A DNA stretch of 24,331 bases from a virus: positions 1 through 24,331 of IMG/VR virus record IMGVR_UViG_3300012351_000028, one strand, 5' to 3'. Both the position numbers and the translations under genes were made by a program. Under the pieces are notes generated by a model. It ran no database searches, was not told the DNA's origin, and saw only the letters and a program-made list of their open reading frames with translations. Positions 1-7,267 of this stretch are shown here, one piece after another (the first letter of the stretch is position 1; each line of letters begins with the position of its first letter).

Positions 1-33
1 AGGCGCAGCACTCGCAATCGAAACGTAGCCGTC

Positions 34-2178
34 ATGGATAAGCGCGAGATCGAGCGCATGATCGAGTCGGTGATTGCTCGAAGATACACGCCTCCTGCTG
101 GCGCGAATGTGACGCCGATTACACAGGCTGTTATCAACCAGATGCAGGCACAGATGGCGCCACAGGATAAGACGCAAGGCATGTTTAGTCCTGGCGCTCC
201 TATTCAGCCAACGCCAGGTATCACGCCAGCGCAAGGCCCGAGGCAATTCCAATACCCGTTTGGCTACAATATAGGCCAGCATCCTCGCTCGACCGAACTG
301 ACGAGCTTCGACACATTGCGCAACCTGGCCGCGCTCTATGATGGTATTGGCTTATGTGAACGTGTCTGGTTCGATCTGTGCAGTAAGCCAGAATTGCAGA
401 TCAAGCCTAAGCCGAAACTGACGATTGACGAGAAAGGCGACCCCATACCGCAAGAGAAGATCATGAGCCAGTACGGTGATCGTATCGCCAAATGGGAAGA
501 GTTTTTCGCCAAGCCTGACAAACGCCGTAGCTTGAAGAGTTGGATGCGCATGGCACTCAAAGAAGTGCTGGAGATCGACGCGCTCTCGATATACAAGCAC
601 AAGGATAGATCAGGCGGCTTGTATGCGCTGGAGATCTTGGACGGTAGTACCATCAAGCCATTACTCGATGAAAGAGGCATGGCCCCCTATCCCCCCTATC
701 CAGCCTATCAGCAATTTGTGTATGGCGTTCCTGGCATGTTGCTACTTGGCACAGACCTGATCTACAGGCGTGAAACGGAACGGGTCGAGTCGCCTTATGG
801 ACTCTCACGTGTTGAGCGGATCATCCTGAGAGTGAATCAGGCGTTACGCAAGCAAAATAAAGACCTCGCTACATTTACCGATGGCAACATGCCAGCAGGG
901 ACGCTTGAACCGCCTGACGATGGTACAACGGACTGGACACCTGAACAACTCTTTATGTATCAAGAGATGTGGGACGGCATGCTCGCAGGGAACGATGCCA
1001 CCAAGTCCAGAATTAAGGTGATCCCACCTGGCAGCAAGTTCAATAAATTCGACCCCGACGACATTATGTTCATGTTCGATCAGTTCCTGCTCAATGTCAC
1101 TGTGGGCGATTTCGGGCTGACCATGGCAGAGTTGAGCTTCACTGAAAGCGTCAATAAGAGCAGTGGCGAGACGCAGGAAGCGATCATCTATCGTAGAGCC
1201 ATGTCGCCGATCATGGACACGTTCGGCGAGACCTTTACCGATGTTATGGTCGATGAAGGCGAGACCGATCTCTATGCAACGTGGAAAGCCTTCGAAGAGC
1301 CAGAGGACTTCAAGACCAAAGTCGAGGCCTGGAATATCCTCACGACGAACGGCACACAAAGCACCAGCCAGGCAGCTACAGCACTGGGATTGAAGCCACT
1401 CATCGAAACAGAGCCATTTATCATCGTGCCAGGCCAGGGTATCCAGTTTATCAGCGACGTGAACGATATGCGAGAAGAAGCAAAGGCCGCGAAGCTCGCA
1501 GGCTATGACCAACAACAACACCCGGAGGCATACAATAATGAGCAGGGGACACAGCAAGGCAATCAAGGAACGCAAGGAGCAATGGCAGGAAAACAAGGCC
1601 AAAGTGGAGGAGCAACAAAAACAACTGGAAAATCTACAGGCCAATCGCAGGGCAATGGTCGCGCAAATGGCACCAGCAATGCAACGCGCAACACTGACGG
1701 AGTTGTACCAGGCCAATCTCGCGATGCTGAGAGAGCAGCGGACTATAGGCGATGGCGTGAACGCGCATTAAAGGACGTGAAAGAGGGCAAACTGATACGT
1801 TTGTCTTTTTCCACTAACAATGTTAGCGAGAATGAACAACAGCGTATTCGCGACGGCTTGGAGCTTTGCAAGACTGCCGATGATGTGAAGCGCGTCTTTG
1901 CCGACGTGAAACGTGATAGCGATGCTGGCGTGGATCCCGCCGATACACAGAGTTGGCAGGAAGTAGAGCCTGAAATACAAGACGCCTTGAAGAGAGCCAC
2001 CGATGCAGGCTACACACACGGCACCTGGAAAGAGTCGCTTATACCGTGTGCGGCATGTCTCATGAATAGAGGTGCCAAAGTGCGATTAGGCGAAACGTTC
2101 CCAAGTGGCGCATACTACACGCCGAATCACAATCATTGTGGATGCGAGATTATACTGAGCATGGAGGATGAAGCATGA
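34..2178 (+). CDS. Phage portal protein with C-terminal MuF-like zinc-binding domain
   Basis: Portal proteins form the dodecameric ring at one capsid vertex through which DNA is packaged and ejected. Residues of about 60-480 read as a portal core: a conserved aromatic/acidic N-terminal part, then a long helical region before the linker. Residues of about 490-580 are a Gln/Gly/Asn/Thr-rich low-complexity linker. The last 45 residues contain C672-x2-C675 and an H699-x-H701-C702-x-C704 cluster, resembling the C-terminus of MuF/SPP1 gp7-type minor head proteins, so this looks like a portal-MuF fusion. At 714 aa it is longer than a usual portal (about 400-500 aa), which the fusion explains. The frame is open to base 1 and no good ribosome site precedes the ATG at 34, so the true start may lie outside the window. 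The family call is by eye. Confidence 0.82.
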   Translation: MDKREIERMIESVIARRYTPPAGANVTPITQAVINQMQAQMAPQDKTQGMFSPGAPIQPTPGITPAQGPRQFQYPFGYNIGQHPRSTELTSFDTLRNLAALYDGIGLCERVWFDLCSKPELQIKPKPKLTIDEKGDPIPQEKIMSQYGDRIAKWEEFFAKPDKRRSLKSWMRMALKEVLEIDALSIYKHKDRSGGLYALEILDGSTIKPLLDERGMAPYPPYPAYQQFVYGVPGMLLLGTDLIYRRETERVESPYGLSRVERIILRVNQALRKQNKDLATFTDGNMPAGTLEPPDDGTTDWTPEQLFMYQEMWDGMLAGNDATKSRIKVIPPGSKFNKFDPDDIMFMFDQFLLNVTVGDFGLTMAELSFTESVNKSSGETQEAIIYRRAMSPIMDTFGETFTDVMVDEGETDLYATWKAFEEPEDFKTKVEAWNILTTNGTQSTSQAATALGLKPLIETEPFIIVPGQGIQFISDVNDMREEAKAAKLAGYDQQQHPEAYNNEQGTQQGNQGTQGAMAGKQGQSGGATKTTGKSTGQSQGNGRANGTSNATRNTDGVVPGQSRDAERAADYRRWRERALKDVKEGKLIRLSFSTNNVSENEQQRIRDGLELCKTADDVKRVFADVKRDSDAGVDPADTQSWQEVEPEIQDALKRATDAGYTHGTWKESLIPCAACLMNRGAKVRLGETFPSGAYYTPNHNHCGCEIILSMEDEA
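1538..1771 (+). CDS. Probable nested coiled-coil gene inside the portal gene (alternative frame)
   Basis: A 77-aa reading frame lies in the +1 frame relative to the portal gene. Its ATG has a perfect GGAGG (1524-1528) nine bases upstream. The product is very hydrophilic and helical: a Lys/Glu/Gln-rich coiled coil (KERKEQWQENK, EEQQKQLENLQ) followed by an amphipathic Ala/Met/Leu-rich helix. The portal frame across the same bases encodes only a Gly/Gln/Thr/Asn-rich linker, as expected where one frame is constrained and the other is tolerant. An upstream in-frame ATG at 1505 lacks a ribosome site. Function is unknown; a small scaffold or portal-associated assembly factor is possible. It could still be a chance frame. 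Confidence 0.5.
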   Translation: MSRGHSKAIKERKEQWQENKAKVEEQQKQLENLQANRRAMVAQMAPAMQRATLTELYQANLAMLREQRTIGDGVNAH

Positions 2179-2441
2179 GTGTTGATGCATTTAATAAGGC
2201 ATTTGATAATTGGCTCCGTGGCGTCCAGCATGAGAATAGAGTGAGGCAAGAGGACGCCAATCTCACGGCGCTAGTGAATGGCTTGCAGAAGCGTGGACAT
2301 GTCGTCACATATGATAATCTCTACCGGTATATTTTTGTCGATGCCAACACTCCGTACTCTTGCACGATTACAATGCATGTGGCGCGTGAGACAGAACCCA
2401 AACAAGTGCTGCAATGGGTAGATGAGAGGCAAATATGTTAA
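2175..2441 (+). CDS. Small hypothetical protein
   Basis: An 88-aa protein whose ATG overlaps the portal stop codon (ATGA), with a GGAGG-type site at about 2162. This overlap supports translational coupling to the portal gene. The N-terminal half is charged and probably helical; the C-terminal half has alternating hydrophobic residues suggesting beta-strands (residues of about 45-75, with VVTYDNLYRYIFVD). No cysteine pairs, membrane segment or signal peptide are seen, and I do not recognise the family. Its position between portal and protease suggests a minor head-assembly or accessory protein, which is inference only. Confidence 0.7.
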   Translation: MSVDAFNKAFDNWLRGVQHENRVRQEDANLTALVNGLQKRGHVVTYDNLYRYIFVDANTPYSCTITMHVARETEPKQVLQWVDERQIC

Positions 2442-2635
2442 GACTCCTTAACCAGTATTTCACTTGCCCGACGTGGCACCGTCCTTTGTTCGCTGTTGTG
2501 CCCGATGGTATCGAGATCAAGTGCAAGGCGTGTGGCGACAAGCATTTCATTGGCAGATCGCACTTAGAAAACGCATGGGATGATCTCGCGATTGCAGATC
2601 GCGCTACAAAGCCCTTGCGTGCAATCATCGCATAA
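2435..2635 (+). CDS. Small putative zinc-ribbon protein
   Basis: A 66-aa protein whose start overlaps the previous gene by seven bases, with GAGAGG as ribosome site. It contains C11-x3-H15 and C30-x2-C33 separated by a beta-hairpin-like stretch, a layout resembling small zinc-ribbon proteins of phages such as the Com-like family. One half of the site is Cys/His rather than the usual CxxC, so metal binding is likely but not certain. A nucleic-acid-binding or regulatory role is known for similar small zinc ribbons. Nothing here shows a specific target. The gene ends just before a likely promoter, so it is probably the last gene of the upstream transcription unit. Confidence 0.65.
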   Translation: MLRLLNQYFTCPTWHRPLFAVVPDGIEIKCKACGDKHFIGRSHLENAWDDLAIADRATKPLRAIIA

Positions 2636-2643
2636 GCTATAAT
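2615..2643 (+). promoter_or_regulatory. Candidate sigma-70-type promoter upstream of protease/capsid genes
   Basis: TTGCGT (2615-2620) and a perfect TATAAT (2638-2643) are separated by exactly 17 bases. The -35 box overlaps the end of the zinc-ribbon gene, and the -10 box lies in the only sizeable gap (2636-2711) between portal and protease genes. Transcription would begin near 2650 and leave a leader of about 60 bases before the protease start. A separate promoter for capsid genes would fit their high expression. Confidence 0.5.
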
Positions 2644-2663
2644 TGACGTAACAAAAACATAGC

Positions 2664-2685
2664 AGGCCATTCTACGAGGCCATTC
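2664..2685 (+). repeat. Short tandem direct repeat in the protease leader
   Basis: AGGCCATTC occurs at 2664-2672 and again at 2677-2685, a 13-base period, inside the leader downstream of the TATAAT box. It is followed by GAGAGGAG (2692-2699), which serves as ribosome site, and a weak four-base stem (GAGA/TCTC) before a run of five T. The repeat could be a regulator-binding site or a small structured leader. It is short enough that chance is possible. Confidence 0.35.
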
Positions 2686-2711
2686 CTTTCCGAGAGGAGT
2701 GGTCTCTTTTT

Positions 2712-3923
2712 ATGGACGAAACACAGAACAACCCCGAACATACCGATACTGAATCCGCTTTTATGTATGTCCCGATCACCCGCATCGACAAAGACAAATG
2801 GGTCGTTGAAGGGCAAGCAACCTCCGATGCCGTGGACTACTACGACACCACTTTTGATTACGAGAGCAGCAAGCGAGCGTTTGCAGCATGGCGCGGCAAT
2901 ATCCGCGAAATGCACCAGGATAAGGCCGTTGGACGCGCTATCGAAGTGACTCCGAACGATGAAAGTCACACGATTGATGTGCGGGCATTTGTGAGCAGGG
3001 GCGCGCGTGACACGTGGGAGAAGGTCTTAGATGGTACGCTTAGCGGCTTTTCCATTGCCGTACCTAAAGGCAAATATAAAGCCAGGACGGTTGAGCGCAA
3101 CGGACGCGCAATCAAAGAGTATTACGACCATGAACTCGCAGAACTGAGCCTGGTTGATAATCCTGGTAGTCCTGGCTGCAATATCGCAGTAGTCCGCGCT
3201 GACGGCGTGGCTACGGATGTGCTGGACGATAGCGAAGAAGAAACACCTACCACGCCAGCAAACGACGATCTCACCCGAGACGGCCAGCGTATCAGTCATG
3301 CAACGCAAGATCAACTGCACAGCGTACGCAATGGCCTTTTGAGACAGCTTGATACCGTTATTGATCTCTGCCTATGCGAAGAATGCGCCGCGCTGTGTGC
3401 CTTGTTTGATCCAGACGATGATGGGGATTTTGATATCGTTCCAAGTCTGGACTATGACAACGATGGTGGCCAGCCCATGCAAGGCAGTATGAACTACAGC
3501 GTTGAGGCCACTATCACACGCCACATGAACCCGCTTATTTCCCGCGTGAACGCGATGTTGAGTAGCTACGCATCGCGCACGATACCAATACAGACTTATC
3601 CACAGCAAACCGTAGAGTTTTCCACAGAGCCGTTAGAGCGCCGCATAGCCGACGTGGAACGCGCATTCGACACGAAGCTGACTGAAGTACGCTCGCTTCT
3701 GAGCGAGGTAAAAGAGTTGACCGTGAAGATTGCAGCGATGCCAATGCCGGGCGGTCCCGTTATGACGCCAGTGGATAAACGACTCGCAACCAGCCCGCAA
3801 CAGGGCTACAACCAGACCGACGATATAGCCGCGTTGCAACGTGCTTCGCAGCTCGTCCCCTTATCGCAAGAAGAACAAATCAAGTTCGCTGCTGAGATCT
3901 TCAAGCAGCAAAATAGAGGATAG
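2712..3923 (+). CDS. Prohead protease (XkdF/HK97 type) with scaffold-like C-terminus
   Basis: A 403-aa protein. Residues of about 18-165 match the phage prohead serine protease pattern: VVEGQATSD near residue 31, the candidate catalytic histidine H68 in REMHQDKAVG, and the Ser-containing LSGFSIAV at 110-117 (S114 the likely nucleophile), followed by HELAELSLVDNPGSP. Such proteases cleave scaffold and the capsid protein N-terminal arm during head maturation. Residues of about 165-403 carry acidic stretches and a coiled coil at about 305-345 (ERRIADVERAFDTKL). No separate scaffold gene is present before the capsid gene, so the C-terminal half probably acts as the scaffold. GAGAGGAG at 2692-2699 supports this start, though with a longish 12-base spacing. 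Confidence 0.85.
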   Translation: MDETQNNPEHTDTESAFMYVPITRIDKDKWVVEGQATSDAVDYYDTTFDYESSKRAFAAWRGNIREMHQDKAVGRAIEVTPNDESHTIDVRAFVSRGARDTWEKVLDGTLSGFSIAVPKGKYKARTVERNGRAIKEYYDHELAELSLVDNPGSPGCNIAVVRADGVATDVLDDSEEETPTTPANDDLTRDGQRISHATQDQLHSVRNGLLRQLDTVIDLCLCEECAALCALFDPDDDGDFDIVPSLDYDNDGGQPMQGSMNYSVEATITRHMNPLISRVNAMLSSYASRTIPIQTYPQQTVEFSTEPLERRIADVERAFDTKLTEVRSLLSEVKELTVKIAAMPMPGGPVMTPVDKRLATSPQQGYNQTDDIAALQRASQLVPLSQEEQIKFAAEIFKQQNRG

Positions 3924-3928
3924 AACAC

Positions 3929-5626
3929 ATGAACGAACAAGCAACCGCCGTGGTTGAGCCAGCGACATCTGGACTGAGCGAGAGCGATCTGACTCGTCTT
4001 GCTGAGCAGGTGATACGCATGATGCAATCCGGCTCCCTAGACGCGCCTGCTGCCACGCCTGAACTCGTACACGGCGTCCAGGATGGCGCAATCTTTCGTA
4101 ATGGTCCGGCCAATATGGGGCAGGGCGACGACATTTCTTCGCAGACCGTCGCACTGGTGCAGAACGCACGCGCCGATATCGCTCGTGCTGGTATCACCAC
4201 CGCGACGGGCTTCATCGGCTACGATCTCAAGACACCGGCTGCAATGCTGGTACCCTTTCTCACACCGCTGCTCAACATGCTTCCGCGTGAAGGCGGCGTT
4301 GGCGTGGACATCCACAACTGGAAAGCCGTGGTTGACTTCTTCGGCGGCAATGGTCCGCAGTCGGTCATTGGTGCCGTTGCTGACGGTGGCACACCATCAT
4401 TCGTCAGCTATAGCGTCTCTGCACTCAGTAACACCTTTCAGACCATCGGCCTCATGAACTCCGAGACCTTCCAGGCACAATGGAGAGGCAGGCAATTGCA
4501 GGGAGACTTGCGAGCAACCTTAACCGCGCAATTGCTCTTTGCCTTGAAACTCGTTGAAGAGAACTGGCTGATCAATATGAGCGATAAGCTGTGGACGCCT
4601 CCGCCTATCCTCATGAGTGCAGTCAACTCCGGTGGCACAATCACCAACGCAGTCAGCACCACAATGTACTTCATTGTAACAGCGGTCAACGCCAATGGTG
4701 AGACGCTTGGAACAACGATGCAGAGCATCGCTATTCCTGGCACAACTTCGAGCATAACGCTGACGATCTTCACGGTGCCAAATGCGACGAAGTACAACGT
4801 CTACGCAGGACTGGCAAGTTCGCCGCCTGCAACAAGCGCCATGTACTTGCAGACACCCGTCGCAACCTACTTCGGCAGTGCATCCGCGCTGAACCAGCCA
4901 GCAAGCCCAATTCAGGGCAGCTTTACCGCGACCATGACCGCGCCTGCTCTTGCATCAGGCACAGCATACAGCACGCAAGCGGCGGCTGGTAACACAGCCA
5001 AAGTCGCCGTAGATGGAAGCGGAAACATCATTACCTTCCGAGGCACACAATCGCTCGTCTACAACAACCAGGCCGCTAATACCAACGTCGGCGCCGGTGG
5101 ACTCAAGCCGCAGGTGCTACAGCCTGCTGCCACGACCGGCTTCCTGGCTTTGAGCGACATTCAGCAACTCTTCACCAATATGTACCTGAACGCTCGCGCG
5201 GATCCAAAGGTGCTCTTTGTGAGTCCACAGGACGCGATCTCGGTCAATAACCTGGTTGCGACCAACGGCGAGACCCGCGTCGTTGTCGATGGCTCTTCAC
5301 CATCGGGCGGACAGATGGATTTGACGGCAGGCTTCAAAGTGACCAGGGTACTCAACCAGGTCACACAGAGCCTGGTCAATATCATCCAGCTTCCTTTCCT
5401 GGCGCAAGGCACCATGATCGCCGCGTCGTTCACCTTCCCGTATCCGGTCAGTGGCTATGGGAACACACCTTTTAGAGTCATCACGAACCAGGAATACTAC
5501 GGTGTCGATTATCCACCAACACAGCAAAATCCGATGGCATGGGGCATGGGCGACTTCGTAGATGAAACGCTGGTCATCGAATTTTTAGGTGGAATGGGCG
5601 TTTTGAACGGGATTGTCTATCACTAA
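3929..5626 (+). CDS. Major capsid protein (HK97-like fold) with inserted Ig/FN3-like domain
   Basis: At 565 aa, directly downstream of the protease and preceded by a GAGGA ribosome site. Residues of about 1-90 are charged and helical and would suit a cleaved N-terminal arm. Residues of about 95-220 and 395-565 read as an HK97-type capsid protein, including the helix LFALKLVEENWLIN before the insertion and the C-terminal P-domain-like part. Between them, residues of about 228-330 form a beta-sandwich-like domain of FN3/Ig style: YFIVTAVNANGETL, then ATKYNVYAGLAS, the usual F-G strand pattern of such domains. Capsid-borne Ig-like domains are known from several phages and are thought to help adhesion to surfaces or glycans. 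Assignment rests on position and pattern. Confidence 0.82.
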   Translation: MNEQATAVVEPATSGLSESDLTRLAEQVIRMMQSGSLDAPAATPELVHGVQDGAIFRNGPANMGQGDDISSQTVALVQNARADIARAGITTATGFIGYDLKTPAAMLVPFLTPLLNMLPREGGVGVDIHNWKAVVDFFGGNGPQSVIGAVADGGTPSFVSYSVSALSNTFQTIGLMNSETFQAQWRGRQLQGDLRATLTAQLLFALKLVEENWLINMSDKLWTPPPILMSAVNSGGTITNAVSTTMYFIVTAVNANGETLGTTMQSIAIPGTTSSITLTIFTVPNATKYNVYAGLASSPPATSAMYLQTPVATYFGSASALNQPASPIQGSFTATMTAPALASGTAYSTQAAAGNTAKVAVDGSGNIITFRGTQSLVYNNQAANTNVGAGGLKPQVLQPAATTGFLALSDIQQLFTNMYLNARADPKVLFVSPQDAISVNNLVATNGETRVVVDGSSPSGGQMDLTAGFKVTRVLNQVTQSLVNIIQLPFLAQGTMIAASFTFPYPVSGYGNTPFRVITNQEYYGVDYPPTQQNPMAWGMGDFVDETLVIEFLGGMGVLNGIVYH

Positions 5627-5658
5627 GCCTGTAGAGCGGCTTTAGTATACATAGTTAT

Positions 5659-5687
5659 GGGACTAGAGGTGTGCTGCTTCTAGTCCC
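5659..5687 (+). terminator. Perfect hairpin after the capsid gene (attenuator, processing or 3'-stabilising element)
   Basis: GGGACTAGA (5659-5667) and TCTAGTCCC (5679-5687) form a perfect nine-base stem around an 11-base loop, 33 bases after the capsid stop. No T-run follows, so it is not a classical intrinsic terminator. A weaker AAGCC/GGCTT stem (5625-5642) lies just before it. Such structures commonly stabilise a capsid mRNA end or damp transcription into later genes. The next ribosome site begins about six bases downstream. Confidence 0.5.
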
Positions 5688-5704
5688 TGATTGGAGATAG
5701 AAAT

Positions 5705-5953
5705 ATGTCGAATTTAGGATACTTCGCGACTGGCACCGCGCTAGGGCCGCCTACCGTGCCAGCGTCCACAGTGGCTCTGACCAATCCATACGCGCAGGAT
5801 TGCCTCGTGTACGTCAGCGGTGGCACGGTAACGGTGATCAAGGTCAATGGCGTGACCACAGGACTTACAAGCGGTACTTTTATCGTGGAAGCGACCCAAA
5901 CCATCGCTATTACGCAGTCAAGTACGCCGACCTGGGTATGGGTTGCAATGTAG
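5705..5953 (+). CDS. Small beta-rich protein, putative capsid-associated
   Basis: An 82-aa protein made of alternating hydrophobic strands with many Thr/Val/Gly residues (CLVYVSGGTVTVIKVNGVTTG, ending TWVWVAM). This layout suits a small beta-sandwich or beta-barrel. The ribosome site is GGAGA at 5693-5697. It is the first gene after the capsid gene, the usual place for a head decoration or cement protein. That role is inferred from position; I cannot name the family with confidence. Confidence 0.7.
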   Translation: MSNLGYFATGTALGPPTVPASTVALTNPYAQDCLVYVSGGTVTVIKVNGVTTGLTSGTFIVEATQTIAITQSSTPTWVWVAM

Positions 5954-5965
5954 GAGGCTCCGAGT

Positions 5966-6259
5966 ATGCCAAGCAAAGCCAAAGCGATGCAAGCAGCATC
6001 TGAGCGGGACAAAGCAGAGCGGCGCATCAGGCTCACGATCATCGACAATAAGGCGTTCGAGTATCATCTGAACCCATATGAAAGCGTGGCCAAAGGGATA
6101 CTCGACCCTGATGTGCCTGACGCTTTTATCGAGGTGCCGATAGATCCGCTTTTAAAAGGCAGCGTCGTACACGCCTACCTGCATACGAGCCAGATCGCCA
6201 AATTGTACATACACGATGAGTTTAGCGCAACCACAGAAGAGAATGGAAAGGCGGGCTAA
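5966..6259 (+). CDS. Hypothetical protein in the head module
   Basis: A 97-aa protein with a strong AGGAGG ribosome site at about 5952-5957. The first 22 residues are Lys/Ala/Glu-rich and helical; the rest alternates polar and hydrophobic segments, with LTIIDNKAFEYHLNPYESV. No cysteine pairs or membrane segments are seen. The stop overlaps the next start by one base (TAATG), so the two genes are probably co-translated. I do not recognise it; a minor head protein is a reasonable guess from its place. Confidence 0.7.
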   Translation: MPSKAKAMQAASERDKAERRIRLTIIDNKAFEYHLNPYESVAKGILDPDVPDAFIEVPIDPLLKGSVVHAYLHTSQIAKLYIHDEFSATTEENGKAG

Positions 6260-6618
6260 TGGCAACCAATACCGCAAATCAGATCACCATGTTGCAGAAC
6301 CTGCAAACGCTGATTAACAATATCGAGAGTTTTGCCGCCAACTGGCGCAGCGGCGATCCAAACGTTGACGCTGCCAGCGTTGCACTCCTCACCACACGGC
6401 TTGATAGCGCGATGACTACACTGCTCAGCGGTGGAAGTCGAGCGCAGCAACTCGCAACATCACAGGCGCGGGCCGCCAATAACAATGCTGGCGCGGGCGT
6501 GGCTGCCGATATCCAGTTCAAGCTCGTGGATGACTTCATGTCTGCACTGGCGAAGCAGATTGCGATCTTGCAAAATCCAACGCAGACCTCGCGGCGCACG
6601 CATACAGCGGGGCAATAG
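6259..6618 (+). CDS. Helical hypothetical protein in the head module
   Basis: A 119-aa protein predicted mostly helical: two long amphipathic stretches (QITMLQNLQTLINNIESF at the N-terminus, and IQFKLVDDFMSALAKQIAIL near residue 90) joined by an Ala/Ser/Asn-rich segment. The ATG shares a base with the previous stop, with GGAAAGG upstream. No metal-binding motif or membrane segment is evident. I do not recognise the family. Its place suggests a structural or assembly role. Confidence 0.7.
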   Translation: MATNTANQITMLQNLQTLINNIESFAANWRSGDPNVDAASVALLTTRLDSAMTTLLSGGSRAQQLATSQARAANNNAGAGVAADIQFKLVDDFMSALAKQIAILQNPTQTSRRTHTAGQ

Positions 6619-6627
6619 GAGGCTCTT

Positions 6628-7263
6628 ATGGCTAATCCGACAGTCACGCCAATTATGACGCCTGCACGCGGGCCGGGTGTACCTGATGCACAACCGGTCT
6701 ACCTGGTTGATGTGTACGGCAATCCGATTGGCAGCACAAATGGGTATCCTGTGGCACCGACCGATGGACTGAAAGCGACATACCGCTATGCGATCCAGGC
6801 AACGGCACCGTATGCCTCGGCAACAGACTGGATTGTCCTTCGCGGCTCTGCCTCAAAAACGGTTCGCATTACGCACATCGAACTCTCTGGAGCGGCAACG
6901 GCTGCGACCGAGGTGATCATGCTGCTGAAAAAGCACACGGTTGCCAATACGGGCGGCACGTTTACCAACCCGACGCCAACCTTGCATGACAGCACCAACG
7001 GGGTGTCAATAGCGACGGTCCTGCTATACAGCGTAGCGCCGACCATTGATGGAACGGCAACGATCTTTCAACCGGTAAGGCTCACGCTGGCTGTAGCACC
7101 GGCGGCAACGGCTAACCTTGTTGACCGCTTCATCCTGGACTATGGCAACCGACCAGCACAGGCGCTCGTCTTGCGTGGAGCGGCACAAGAGCTAGCGTTA
7201 CAGCCGGGTACTATTCCGTCTGGCGGCGTCTATGATGTCGTGATTGAGTGGACTGAGGAATAA
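6628..7263 (+). CDS. Beta-rich virion protein of unknown family
   Basis: A 211-aa protein with an AGGAGG ribosome site ten bases before the ATG. It is dominated by short beta-strands: WIVLRGSASKTVRITHIELSG around residues 70-90, then AQALVLRGAAQELAL and a final VYDVVIEWTEE. The pattern recalls jelly-roll or beta-sandwich virion surface proteins. It immediately precedes the beta-helix gene and may serve as its attachment point. I recognise the general style of protein but not a named family, so the function remains open. Confidence 0.72.
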   Translation: MANPTVTPIMTPARGPGVPDAQPVYLVDVYGNPIGSTNGYPVAPTDGLKATYRYAIQATAPYASATDWIVLRGSASKTVRITHIELSGAATAATEVIMLLKKHTVANTGGTFTNPTPTLHDSTNGVSIATVLLYSVAPTIDGTATIFQPVRLTLAVAPAATANLVDRFILDYGNRPAQALVLRGAAQELALQPGTIPSGGVYDVVIEWTEE

Positions 7264-7267
7264 AGAG

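Noticed and set aside
844-1716. Minus-strand frame of 290 codons within the portal gene
   Set aside because: Cysteine- and leucine-rich product typical of antisense shadows, with no ribosome site. The opposite strand is a convincing portal gene.
1814-1826. Palindrome CTAACAATGTTAG in the portal gene
   Set aside because: A 13-base palindrome inside coding sequence, isolated and with no nearby promoter; chance is likely.
7244-7267. Upstream ATG for the beta-helix gene
   Set aside because: Overlaps the previous gene by 20 bases and lacks a ribosome site, whereas 7268 follows GAGG and AAAGAG and begins the recognisable domain soon after.
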